Of a DNA stretch of 64,000 nt, positions 54,873-64,000 are shown piece after piece. This DNA is from Polyodon spathula (taxonomy: Eukaryota; Chordata; Actinopteri; Acipenseriformes; Polyodontidae). The position numbers and the translations under genes were made by a program. The stretch covers positions 16,671,193 through 16,735,192 of the forward strand of contig NC_054534.1 of NCBI RefSeq assembly GCF_017654505.1, given 5' to 3'. Position 1 is the stretch's first letter. Every line of letters starts with the position of its first letter. The notes beneath the pieces are model-generated. The model searched no databases and was not told the origin of the DNA. It was given only the letters and a program-made list of their open reading frames with translations.

Positions 54873-57800
54873 GACACAGGGTTAGAAACTCATGTTCGCC
54901 CGAGGCGAATTAAATCTGATGAGGAGTAGTTCATGTCTGTGTCTTAGAAGTCCTGTGGGCGAGTACTTAAAACCAAATGTGCTCATTCTCGTGTAGTCTT
55001 GCGTTAAAAAAACATTCAGGGAAGTCAGTTTTCTAACAGGGTGTAGCACTGGTGAATAAGCATTCACAAATAATGGTTAGAAAACAGAAACCTCCCTTTA
55101 TCTCCCCTGCACTGCTAACCCCACTTAATGACGTTTTACATTTGTATTCTCCCTCTGTGCGGGATGCAAAACTTATCGTTTGAATTTACTGAAATGCGTT
55201 GCATCTTATAAAGTAAGTGTAAAGTAATTTTACAAAAATGTGGAGATTTATCCTGGGTTACGACCCTGACTGAAGATGTCATTAACAAAGGGGGCCGGTT
55301 GTACTAACAAGGTCAAAAATTAGGTCACGTTTTACTAAACATTTTAAAACTAATAAACAATTTCCATATGGAACATTATCGAAGTATGTTGCTTAAAATA
55401 TAATAATATAAAGTTGAGTTCTTATCTATAAACAGTAACACGTTTAAAGCTTGGGACTCCTTGTCTGGAGCTTGGTGTTGTTTACATTATCATCAGCATA
55501 TTTTAATTGATTGGAAGCTGAAATTACTTTTTTTCAAAACACACTATTCTTATACTAATACAGTACTGGTGATCTATAATCAGTTCATTTGAAAGCCAGG
55601 CTTTAATCTCTGATGATAGGTGCACTTGATTCCTTGAGTGCTCTGGGGAACAAGCACCAATGGGTAAATAAGGTTCTGCACAGTGCAAATAAATCAACTG
55701 TTCTGTCAAATTATAGTATGGATGTTTCACAAGCAGAACTGTTATTGTAGAGTTTAAAAATATAAAATCCATTTATACAAAGTCCCAGCTTTCTTGAAAA
55801 GATCTGCATTTCCCTAATTTTTCTTTTGTATTGTCAGTATGTAAACCTAGTAGATACAGCATCCGTCAATTCTGGCAGATTCTACTGTATTTGCTAAAGC
55901 GGTTTTCTCCCACTGCTAAATTTAAAAAAAAGCCACCTAGCTAACAATTTCATCCCGAGGGCTTCAGTGAAACTTACTGTATTTAAATTGGGACTTTAGT
56001 GAAGTGTAGATAGTAATTCATACCCAGCCAGTATTTAACACCTCTAATGTACAATAAAATAAACATTTTGTTTGTGTCATCGGTGTCAGTTTCAGACGGA
56101 GCTTCGTGGTCAACAAGATAACACAGCTGAGAATTTTTTCCTCTCATCCCATCTGGTGCTGTCAGTGTCAGTTTCTCAGCGCACAGTACAGTAATCGCTC
56201 AGTAAGGTGCTTTGTTAAAAAAAACAACAACTATTTTTTAGCAAAATAAAATCTAAGCCTATTTTAGAGACCCCAACTACTGTTGTTGATTTCAACTTAG
56301 GCACTTCACATAAGGACTAGCAAGTTTCAAAGGGTACTACTAGTAGCACAATACTGTAAGTTGCTAACCCTGTATGTATGCATGTGTGTATGTGTGTGTT
56401 ACACTCAGAGTCGGTCAATCGCCGACAAAAACCATTTTGCGACTTGAGCATTTACAAATTATCAAGAGGGAACTGAAAGGTTATTTCGGTCTTTGAGAAT
56501 TATTTTGGTGAAACTGAAAATATCAAACAAGCAAAGAAAGAAACAGAAGAGAGACCGCTTCTTCAGTCTTTGAGTAAAGCGATGTAATCAAATTGCAAAA
56601 TGTGCTTGAGCAAATGCAATTCCTGAACAGATTTTGAAGATGCTGTTCAATCTGCTATTGTACATTTGTCCCTGTCTGTGCTGTCTCTTCTTTACTGTTT
56701 TGTTCTTTGCCTGTTTGATTTGAGCAAAACAATTCATAATAAATGCTCTAATTTTCTACTAAGTATTACTTAATAGTACTGTACATGCCCCTACGCACCA
56801 TACTCTATTCACAAGACAATTGCTTAGCCTTCAACATGACACCCAGCTTGAGGTGGCAAAGCCCTCACAATGTGCGCTAATACGCGGGAAAAGAAGGGTA
56901 CGTATACATATTTCACGGCATAGCCTGTGAATGCCTACTTGTGCCACTCTGCAATTTACTTTATGTTGAAGTGAAATGCTTAAGTTTTAAAATGATACCC
57001 TACTCGAGGTGGCACATCCAGACTATCTATGTGATTTCCCCATTAGCATGTGAGCTAATATTCAGTAGGTAACTGCGAATAAGTAACTAACTTCAGCCCT
57101 CGAATCGGGAATAAGTAACTAACGTCAGCCCATTCCTTCTGTAAAGCTCGGAGCCCCCACCCAGAACTCGTCTGTTGAGTGTCAGCTTTGGGTTCCAATT
57201 AAAGTTAGCTGTGATTGGCTGAATGTGTCGGCAGAGGGGAAAGATTGACACTTTGTGCTTGTACAGTTCAAATAAATTGTATATATATTGTAAAATAAAC
57301 TGTGGAGCAAAAGTACACAACTCAAAGATCTTGCGCACCCTAGCATAAATTGAATTTCAATTCAAGGGAAGCTGTTTTTTGTCCTTGAGTAAATTGAATT
57401 TAAATTTAAGGTATGCTGTTTTTTGTTAATAGACGTGTTTGCATTGTATTTGCTTTTTGTTACTTTCACCTCTCATAGATTTATGGTTACCTCACACAAG
57501 AGAACCTTACCTGCATGTGACTATGAAAATGTCGAACCTATGTTATTATTTTCTTCAAGCTAGATCTGTTAATGCTGGCGGCATTTATTTATTTCAATCA
57601 TCAGTATATTTAAACTTTAAGTTTGACCTAATCAGTGACTGACTGATTAATGAAGGATACTTCCCACTCCATCCAACCTTCCAATACAAAAGTTCAACAT
57701 TATCTGCTATAGTATGTAAATAACACTTTTTTTTTTTTTTTTTAAAAATTGCCTTTATTGCTGAGCAACATTTACTTTTCATTCCAATCCTGTCAATTCT

Positions 57801-57992
57801 AAATCAATGTATGGCTTTAGTAGTCGTTGTAGTAGTCGTAGTAGTAGTTCTTGCTACAGATACATTTTGCAACAGTAACAAAACACTTTTAATGTTGATA
57901 TAGGATCATACCGTTTTTCACTTTTAATATTGATATTGGATCGTACAGTTCTTCACTTTATCTTTCACATGTTTTTCTGTTGGTTTTCTCAG

Positions 57993-58294
57993 GAAGCATC
58001 TTGAACACATCACAGCATTTGGTCCCAGACCTGTGGGAAGTCCAGAAAATGAAATTTTGACTGTTAACTACCTTCTGGAGGAAATTGAGAAAATTAAAGC
58101 AGGAAGCAACAAAGCTCACACCATTTCAGTAGATGTCCAAAAACCTACAGGATCTTTTACCATTGACTTTCTAGGGGGTTTCACCAGTTACTATGATAGA
58201 GTCTCCAATGTGGTTGTCAAGCTGGAGCCAAAGAGAGGGGCCAAACACGCGATGCTTGCCAACTGTCACTTTGACTCTGTGGCAAACAGCCCAG
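57993..58294 (+). CDS. ERMP1: ERMP1 exon 2: start of M28 peptidase domain
   Basis: A 302-base exon, phase 2 to phase 1. It encodes RKHLEHITAFGPRPVGSPEN, EILTVNYLLEEIEKIK…GSFTIDFLGGFTSYYDRVSN and VVVKLEPKRG…LANCHFDSVANSPG. The last block contains the His (CHFDS) that is the first zinc ligand in M28 aminopeptidases. Agreement with human ERMP1 is close to residue-for-residue. The domain faces the ER lumen in the family. The donor is CCCAG|GTAGGT. Confidence 0.95.
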
Positions 58295-58511
58295 GTAGGT
58301 CTAATTGTTCAGCTTTGAATAATATTATTCAGTGCTTTTTGAATAACGACAGACAATTGAATGCTGTGTTAAATCACCTGTGAAAAAGCTGTAACTTGAA
58401 GTCTCTGCATTCAGTCTCATTTGGACTTTATATGGCCATAGACAACATTATCTCGGAGCCTAAAGAATGTAATTAACAGTAATTGTTATATGCAAGTTCT
58501 TAATCTTATTA

Positions 58512-59845
58512 CACTATGTAACACAATTTTTGTTCCTGAGTAGTAAGTGTTATTTCCTAATTGCTTATGCCTCAAAAGTATAGAAAATGGCTGTTATTCC
58601 CCACAAACTTTGCTTTTGTGACCAGGACAGTGATATTTTGAAATTTACCTATTTCCAATGAGAGAATGGGCGAATTTGTGCCTTTTCGTTCACATAAAGT
58701 CAGAAAAAAACAACATATGAATCCAAATTAACATGTATTTATACTAAAGTAATACAAAAATGACTACAAAAGATTTAGAAGTGAGTAGTTTTTCGTGATT
58801 TACGATTATACTGTAAATCACTTTCACGAATCAGCCCTCAAATGTAGTCTCCCATCATGTTCTCGTTATACTGTCCTTGGTAGCGGCGTTCAAAGTCCAG
58901 TATATCCTGGTGGAAGCGCTCGCCTTGCTCCTCCGAGTACGTGCCCATGTTCTCCTTGAATTTATCAAGATGAGCATCAAGGATATGGACTTTGAGGGAC
59001 ATCCTACAGCCCATTGTGCCGTAGTTCTTCACCAGAGTCTCAACCAGCTCCACATAGTTTTCGGCCTTGTGATTGCCCAGGAAGCCCCGAACCACTGCGA
59101 CAAAGCTGTTCCAAGCCGCTTTCTCCTTACTAGTGAGTTTCTTGGGGAATTCATTGCACTCCAGGATCTTCTTTATCTGTGGTCCGACGAAGACACCGGC
59201 TTTGACCTTTGCCTCAGACAGCTTAGGGAAGAAGTCTTGAAGGTACTTGAAGGCTGCCGACTCCTTATCTAGAGCTCTGACAAATTGTTTCATAAGGCCC
59301 AATTTGATGTGCAGTGGTGGCATCAGCACCTTCCGGGGGTCCACCAGTGGCTCCCACTTGACGTTGTTCCTCCCCACAGAGAACTCGGTCCGCTGTGGCC
59401 AGTCCCGCCTGTGGTAGTGCGCCTTGGTGTCCTTGCTGTCCCAAAGGCAAAGATAGCATGGAAACTTGGTAAAACCGCCTTGGAGACCCATCAGGAATGC
59501 CACCATTGCAGCCTCTTGATGCCATCTCAGAAAAATGCAGATATGTATCCACTTAGGCAGCTGGAACTAAACTGAACTGGTGGGCTTAAGGCCCCTGTAT
59601 TTATACTACTATTTATATTACTGGAAAGTTCTAGAAAGTTCTAGAAGTTACTCCAAGTTTACTCAGCACTAAATCTATCTGGAATGTTCTGGAAAATAGG
59701 TAAATTTCAAAATATCACTGTCCTGGTCACAAAAGCAAAGTTTGTTTGGAATAATAGCCTTTTTCTATACTTCTGAGGCATAAGCAATTAGGAAATAACA
59801 CTTACTACCCAGGAACCAAAAAAAAAAAAAATTTGTTACACAGTG
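58512..59845 (-). mobile_element. 1.33-kb DNA transposon with ~145-bp TIRs, superfamily not identified
   Basis: The left end CACTATGTAACACAATTTTT and the complement of the right end (CACTGTGTAACAAATTTTT…) begin terminal inverted repeats of about 145 bases. They run through GTAGTAAGTGTTATTTCCTA, TTGCTTATGCCTCA, ACTTTGCTTTTGTGACCAGG and ACAGTGATATTTTGAAATTT to CCTATTTTCCA with few mismatches. The flanks allow a 3-bp TTA duplication, or a 4-bp TATT one if the ends are taken one base further out. The minus strand codes for a 222-residue protein (58838-59506). The arms are so alike that the copy is fairly young. TIR length and ends do not match the Tc1, hAT, Harbinger or piggyBac elements I know. 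Confidence 0.85.
58838..59506 (-). pseudogene. Transposon-encoded conserved protein, C-terminal ~220 residues
   Basis: An open frame of 222 codons. It starts MVAFLMGLQGGFTKFPCYLC (a CxxC pair), then WDSKDTKAHYHRRDWPQRTE, MPPLHIKLGLMKQFVRALD, FPKLSEAKVKAGVFVGPQI, WNSFVAVVRGFLGNHKAENY, GCRMSLKVHILDAHLDKFKE, NMGTYSEEQGERFHQDILDF and ERRYQGQYNENMMGDYI. From memory this is the C-terminal part of an unnamed protein family found as 'uncharacterized' predictions in many invertebrates and fishes. Those proteins extend several hundred residues upstream, where this copy has been cut by the right TIR. The conserved Asp, Glu and His positions (HLDK, EEQGERFHQD) could belong to a nuclease fold, but that is a guess. 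This copy is truncated and probably inactive. Confidence 0.7.
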
Positions 59846-60100
59846 TTATTTCAGGGTATTGACTCATGTGAAAGTGAGTTTCCATGGTTGCGTACAACCT
59901 TTACCTAGCCAAACAACCTGTAACCTGTACATGTCTAAATCAGGCTCAAGTCTCTAGTTTGTGGATATTTGAAATGTTGTGTTTTTTTTGTTGTTTTTTT
60001 TTTTTTTTTATAGAAATCTTTTTAGTGTAGAGCTTGGGATTGATGTTAGATGAATGTGTGATAAATAAATTTGTTTTAATTTCGCTGATGTTCTGTATAG

Positions 60101-60228
60101 GTGCCAGTGATGATGCTGTCAGCTGCTCTGTCTTGCTGGAAGCACTTCATTCGATGTCCAATTTATCAACTCCACTACGGCATGCTATTATTTTCCTTTT
60201 TAATGGAGCAGAAGAGAATGTCTTGCAG
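60101..60228 (+). CDS. ERMP1: ERMP1 exon 3: M28 metal-binding core
   Basis: A 128-base exon, phase 1 to phase 0. It completes the Gly codon and reads [19 protein letters not shown], then [23 protein letters not shown] carries the bridging Asp and GAEEN the catalytic Glu and the next Glu zinc ligand, so the M28 active-site set seen so far (His, Asp, Glu-Glu) is intact. It ends VLQ|GTGAGA, as in human. The next exon (human ASHGFITQHP…) was not found up to 64000. Confidence 0.95.
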
Positions 60229-60924
60229 GTGAGAGCTTTACAGGCAACACTTGAAAGCTGTCCTCTTTTACTAGTTATAACATTGACAGAGATGTGGGTT
60301 CAAGCACTGGCTCAAATTAGCTGTGCTATTTCTTGACTGCAAAGAATTATACAACAAAGAGATTGTTTAGGGAATTACTAGACTAACTAACTGTCAACTC
60401 ATGATTTAACAAAGCTGAGCTGAATTATTTTGGCATATAACACAATAATCCAGCAATAATTATCTGTCTCCCATGATATACCCTAAATCTATCCTAAATA
60501 ATAGGGGTAACAAATTTGCCAATAATAGACTAATGGCTGGTTTCAAAGATCCTGAGTATCACTAATCTTGGACTAACTAATATTATTTTAAGTAAATTAC
60601 ACACATGTTTTAAAAAAGATGGCGGGTGATTTGAACAGATGGATGTTATTATCAGCATCAGTTCCTGCCCGTATTGCCTCGATTAAAATGAGTATTCTTC
60701 CACGTATTCATTTTATGAGTTCAATGCTACCATTGCCTCCACCAGTGAACTATTGGTCAGAACTCGATTCCTTGTTAAGAAAGTTTGTCTGGAATGGTAT
60801 ACGCCCTCGAATGAAGTGGTCTATTACAACACAAAGCACAAGGCGGTTGGGCTTGCCCAATTACTGTTCTCTGGTGTTACATATAAAAAGTGCTCCTTGA
60901 GCTATGGCCCCATAATCGCATATA

Positions 60925-62596
60925 CACCACCCACTTGATATATCGCGGGTGTCGGGTCCAATATAAATCTGTGGTATAGCGAGAGACCCATAGAAAAACA
61001 AATAGGCTAGCAAATAAATACTGTACAACCACTCCGTTGTTTTATCGGTGCGTCAGGGTCCAGTATAAATCCTCTACGCCAACTGCTTTTTCTAATTTTT
61101 CGTAAAAAAGCAGCACACCATTTTAATTTGTACAGCGGAGGGTAATTGCTTCTCATCAACTTCAGTTTCCAATTAATTTCATCTTCCACTCCTTTCTCAA
61201 ATGCACAAACCCGCTGCATTGAAATAATCCATTCCCAACAACATAGGAGGCTTGTTGCTAGGGAGCTGACATCACTGCCTTGTGGCTTTTGCTAGTGCAT
61301 TGCTGCCACACGTGAACACCTTGTTGGCTAAAATATAAACCGCTTCAGCAGGTAGATATTTAATTTGCTTTGTGTTATTGTGCAATATGTGTGTATATAA
61401 TAACAGTACGATAGTAATGCTTTGTTTTTAATTGTTTTGTATATTGTTGTTGGTGATGTGCAGTACAAAATAAAACAAACAGTAATTCTAAGCGCCTATG
61501 TATATTGCAGCTAAGGCATGCACAGTTAGACAGTTGTTTAATAACATGAAAAGAAGTTTGAATGCAATATAAGATACATGTGTGTACAAACCTGCAAACA
61601 CTGTTAGTTTTAAAATGAGATTATCAGAGGAGGTATAGTAAATACTAACACATATTGTAATGACCATAGCATGATAGTTTAGACTTGGGCGTGTATGGAG
61701 TTTATACCCAGTGAAGAAGACAGCAGCAGCTAGGGGTACCTCGTGGGCGACCCTGTCGCTTTAGGACCCCCTCATCTTTATTTCTAAAAGTGGCATATGT
61801 TGGATAACATGGAAAGACGTTTGAACGCAATGTAAGATACACATGTTTGCAGGTTTGTACACTATGTTAGTTTTAAAAGGAGATTATCAGAGGAGGTATA
61901 GTAACTGGTAAATGCGAGATTACAAGATTGCATTTCATTGCACTGAAGACGACAGTCTGACTGCTGGAATAAACACAGTCGCACATTGCTGGAGAAACCG
62001 ATGTGCTCAAGAGATAACATAGGTTAAGCATAAAGGAACAAAGGGCCAGACCAATATAACAACATCTTAGGCAGTGTGAGCCAGAACCAGTTTTCTTTAT
62101 GACACGCACATGAAACTCTCCACAGGGGGTTGCCCCGGGTGATTGAACCCACAAATAGAAGAAAGGAGGGTGGTGCTGAGGTCAGTGGCTACTTAATCGA
62201 GGTGCAAACAGCTCGGCTCACTTCTCTCTTTCATGAAGACTAGTATTGGAGACTTGTCGATCAAGAAAGTCCTGGAGGATCAAACCTACAGCATTGCATT
62301 GTATTATTTTGTTCTGTTATGTTTTGTTTTGAACTTAAGTTTTGTACCGTGCAGTTTGCATATTTATTTATTTTTTTTTGCTTTCAGCATTCATTTTGTT
62401 TCCAGAATTAAACCTGTATATATTGAGTAAACCAAACTTATATCTGAAGAAAAGGACTATGCATTTATTTCATCAAGCAACAACTACTCTTGACTTTTAA
62501 AAAAACTACTTCAACAGAAAATTGGGAGCCAACTCCATGACTGCGATATATCCGAATCTGCTGTATAACGAGGGGCGATATAACGAGGGGTGGGTG
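60925..62596. mobile_element. pogo/Tigger-like non-autonomous element inside the L1
   Basis: A 1672-base unit is flanked by TA on both sides and inserted in the L1 open frame. The left end CACCACCCACTTGATATATCGC pairs with the complement of the right end CACCCACCCCTCGTTATATCGC; the TATATCGC/AGATTYGGATAT style of sub-terminal sequence resembles pogo-like (Tigger) elements. It has an internal ~105-base duplication (61541-61650 and 61806-61910). No transposase frame was found, so it is non-autonomous or internally replaced. Confidence 0.6.
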
Positions 62597-63225
62597 TACT
62601 TTGCAAACTTTTATTGTAGTGGAAAGATTCTTGGGTATCAAAACTAAGTGACACAGGCATTCACCCATTTGGAATGATGCGAACATCTGAACTGGAGGTA
62701 GACCCTTTTCCTTTGACTCGTTGGCCAGGAGGGGCATACACGTGTTAAATGATGTAGCAGGTCATGAGTCTATCTTAGATTTCCAGGACCTAATTTCTCG
62801 CTATAGTATCCCTAATACTTCTTTGTTTTTTTATTTTAGACTGAGATCTGCTTTTAAAAACATATGGGGTTACCTGGGGTCTCAACTTAATCTCTCACTC
62901 GGTGGTGGATTGGGACGTCTCACTGAACATTCCCTGCTCCTCTCATGTTTTTAAAGTTATGGGAGAAGGATTAGGCAAAGTGGGGAGGGTCTGTTGATTG
63001 GGAAGTAGTGTGGGAGAATAGTTTTGGTGCATCTAAAAATCAAAACCACCAATTTATTCACTTTAAAATAAATTATATAAGAACTGATATGACCCCTTGC
63101 AAAAGGCATTATATGGGTCTAGCTCCTTCCTCCTCCCTGTTGTACTTTGTGCAACCTAGGGGTACCAGGTACTTTAATGCATATACTGTGGGACTGTCCA
63201 GATGTGCAGTTTTGGGGACAGGTAG

Positions 63226-63352
63226 CCGACACCCTAGGATCCTTCAAGAAGCTCCTTGATGAGATTCTGGGATCAATAAGCTACTAACAACCAAACGAGC
63301 AAGATGTGCCGAATGGCCTCCTCTCGTTTGTTAACTTTCTTATGTTCTTATT
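63226..63352 (+). mobile_element. CR1 3' tail, 127 bases
   Basis: It matches the last bases of CR1 ORF2 and the 3' UTR (GGATCCTTCAAGAAGCT…AACAACCAAACGAGCAAGAT…GCCGAATGGCCTCCTCTCG…TTATGTTCTTA). It is inserted in the L1 ORF2 coding sequence right after WDCPDVQFWGQ, and the L1 resumes directly after it. A severely 5'-truncated copy. Confidence 0.92.
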
Positions 63353-64000
63353 TCTGCTATTATCAGGAGGTGCTTCCCACAGGACCCTGCCCTCCTCCTT
63401 CTGGGTGAGATCTCTAAATTTCCTCTCTCTGAGAAGGAAAGTAGACTGTGGTTGGCTGGCACGACTGCTGCAAAGGAAATTATTGTTCAGTGTTGGCTCC
63501 CTCCTCCTCAGCTTTTCATGCGACACTGGCTACCAGTGTTTTTAGACATTATTTTTCAGGCATTGTCTTCAGCCAGAGTCAACAAAGCTAAGGCTGCTAC
63601 CATACAGATGTGGAGGGACTCTGCAACTATAATTAAGAACTTACTATTGTCTTGACCTCTACATATAGCTCTTATTTCTTGACAACCCCTGTAAGGGGGG
63701 AGAGAGGGAAGCGGAGGGGGTCTTCTGACCAGTGTTCGTTCGTTCTGTTTGTTTTGTATAATATTTTTCAATACAAATTTAATTACAAAAAAAAATAAAT
63801 AAATACTGTGCCATTTAAGAATTGTATTTGTTTACTATTTACATACAATAATAAAAATAACTAGATGGGGATATAGTGAACGATCCTGCAACTACATACA
63901 TATACGTACTTGTGTGTTACAAATGTTTCTGTGTTCTTGTTTTAGTGTAAAGGGCATTCAGGTAGAATAATGAACAGATTGGAATCTTTTTTTTGTGTGT

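Larger units (their letters stand above)
49975..57486. mobile_element. Large inverted-repeat element with ~740-bp arms
   Basis: Two long segments recur in inverted orientation. 49975-50363 matches the complement of 57162-57486 (shared AACAAAAAG, ATGCAAAC, TCTATTAACAA, CAGCTTCCCTT, CTCCACAGTTTATTT, CAGACGAGTTCTG). 53730-54082 matches the complement of 56722-57110 (shared GAAGTTAGTTACTTATTC, GGGGAAATCACATAG, GAGGGCTTTGCCACC, GTCTTGTGAATAGAGTATGG, TTTATTATGAATTG). On the right the two blocks are nearly contiguous; on the left they are separated by 50364-53729. The simplest reading is an element with ~740-bp terminal inverted arms and a 2.6-kb centre whose left arm later received a 3.4-kb insertion. 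I found no transposase in the centre (54083-56721). Confidence 0.7.
49651..57992 (+). other. ERMP1: ERMP1 intron 1 (8.3 kb), built largely of repeats
   Basis: GTAAGG donor and TTTTCTCAG acceptor. It is dominated by a large inverted-repeat structure (49975-57486) whose left arm is split by a 3.4-kb insertion that includes a truncated CR1 copy. No additional exon was found. Confidence 0.85.
58295..60100 (+). other. ERMP1: ERMP1 intron 2
   Basis: A 1.8-kb intron (GTAGGT donor, TTCTGTATAG acceptor), three quarters of which is the transposon at 58512-59845. T-rich runs lie near the acceptor (59980-60010). Confidence 0.9.
60612..63800 (+). mobile_element. L1-type LINE 3' part, interrupted twice
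   Basis: Three pieces read as one ORF2 C-terminus. 60612-60924 codes for DLNRWMLLSASVPARIASIK, ILPRIHFMSSMLPLPPP, LDSLLRKFVWNG and RLGLPNY. 62597-63225 carries LDFQDLISRYSIPNTSLFFY and WDCPDVQFWGQ in mixed frames. 63353-63800 ends TAAKEIIVQCWLPPPQL…WRDSATIIKNLLLS, a stop (63653-63655), a short 3' UTR and an A-rich tail (63786-63806). These are hallmarks of the L1/Tx1-like ORF2 end in fish. It is 5'-truncated at about 60612 and carries frameshifts. Confidence 0.8.
60229..64000 (+). other. ERMP1: ERMP1 intron 3 (partial)
   Basis: It runs from the GTGAGA donor to the right edge. It holds an L1 fragment split by a pogo-like element and a CR1 tail, listed separately. 60230-60610 and 63810-64000 show nothing recognisable. 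Confidence 0.75.

Noticed and set aside
59265..59552. 95-codon minus-strand ORF in the ERMP1 intron 2 transposon
   Set aside because: It overlaps the conserved 222-codon frame in another phase and has no conserved content.
1..64000. CRISPR arrays, bacterial operons or phage genes
   Set aside because: No regularly spaced identical repeats were found, and spliced vertebrate genes define the context; short-repeat arrays are microsatellites.
60229..64000. Further ERMP1 exons
   Set aside because: I looked for the segment following GAEENVLQ (human ASHGFITQHP) and did not find it on the plus strand; this part is transposon-filled intron.

Overview
The window is nuclear DNA of a vertebrate, most likely a non-teleost ray-finned fish. 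A sturgeon or paddlefish is my best guess, because the 3' end of the CR1 retroposons (…GGGCCGAATGGCCTCCTCTCG…, then an 8-bp TTATGTTC repeat) matches what I remember of acipenseriform genomes. That assignment is inference. Genes are split into exons with GT/AG borders, the DNA is AT-rich, and interspersed repeats are dense.

Four genes form a conserved block that corresponds, in order and relative orientation, to human 9p24.1: UHRF2 (minus strand, only its first coding exon, 6000-6152; intron 1 runs off the left edge), BRD10/KIAA2026 (plus, eight coding exons, 20624-37455), MLANA (minus, four coding exons, 42228-45357) and ERMP1 (plus, first three coding exons, 49358-60228; the rest lies beyond the right edge). 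RANBP6 and IL33, which lie in this interval in mammals, are not seen. UHRF2/BRD10 and MLANA/ERMP1 are head-to-head pairs; BRD10 and MLANA are tail-to-tail. The genes are unrelated in function: chromatin reading and ubiquitination (UHRF2), a bromodomain protein (BRD10), melanosome biogenesis (MLANA) and an ER M28 metallopeptidase (ERMP1).

Layout: 1-5999 UHRF2 intron 1; 6153-6360 UHRF2 promoter; 6361-20200 repeat-rich intergenic DNA (two related LTRs, one a clean solo LTR with a 5-bp target duplication; Tc1 elements; an L2-like tail; a 3.1-kb nearly intact CR1); 20220-37455 BRD10; 37456-42227 BRD10 3' UTR and flank; 42228-46074 MLANA with a TIR element in an intron; 46075-49357 intergenic DNA with a TTAA-flanked long-TIR MITE; 49358-64000 ERMP1, whose introns hold a very large inverted-repeat structure, a 1.33-kb transposon with ~145-bp TIRs coding for a conserved protein I cannot place in a named superfamily, and an L1 broken by two later insertions.

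The points most worth a second look are a one-base deletion near the end of the BRD10 reading frame (inside a 54-bp tandem repeat, so the missing base can be located), the unplaced TIR transposon in ERMP1 intron 2, the ~740-bp inverted arms spanning 7.5 kb of ERMP1 intron 1, and the L1/pogo-like/CR1 nest. No prokaryotic system, CRISPR array or viral genome was seen.
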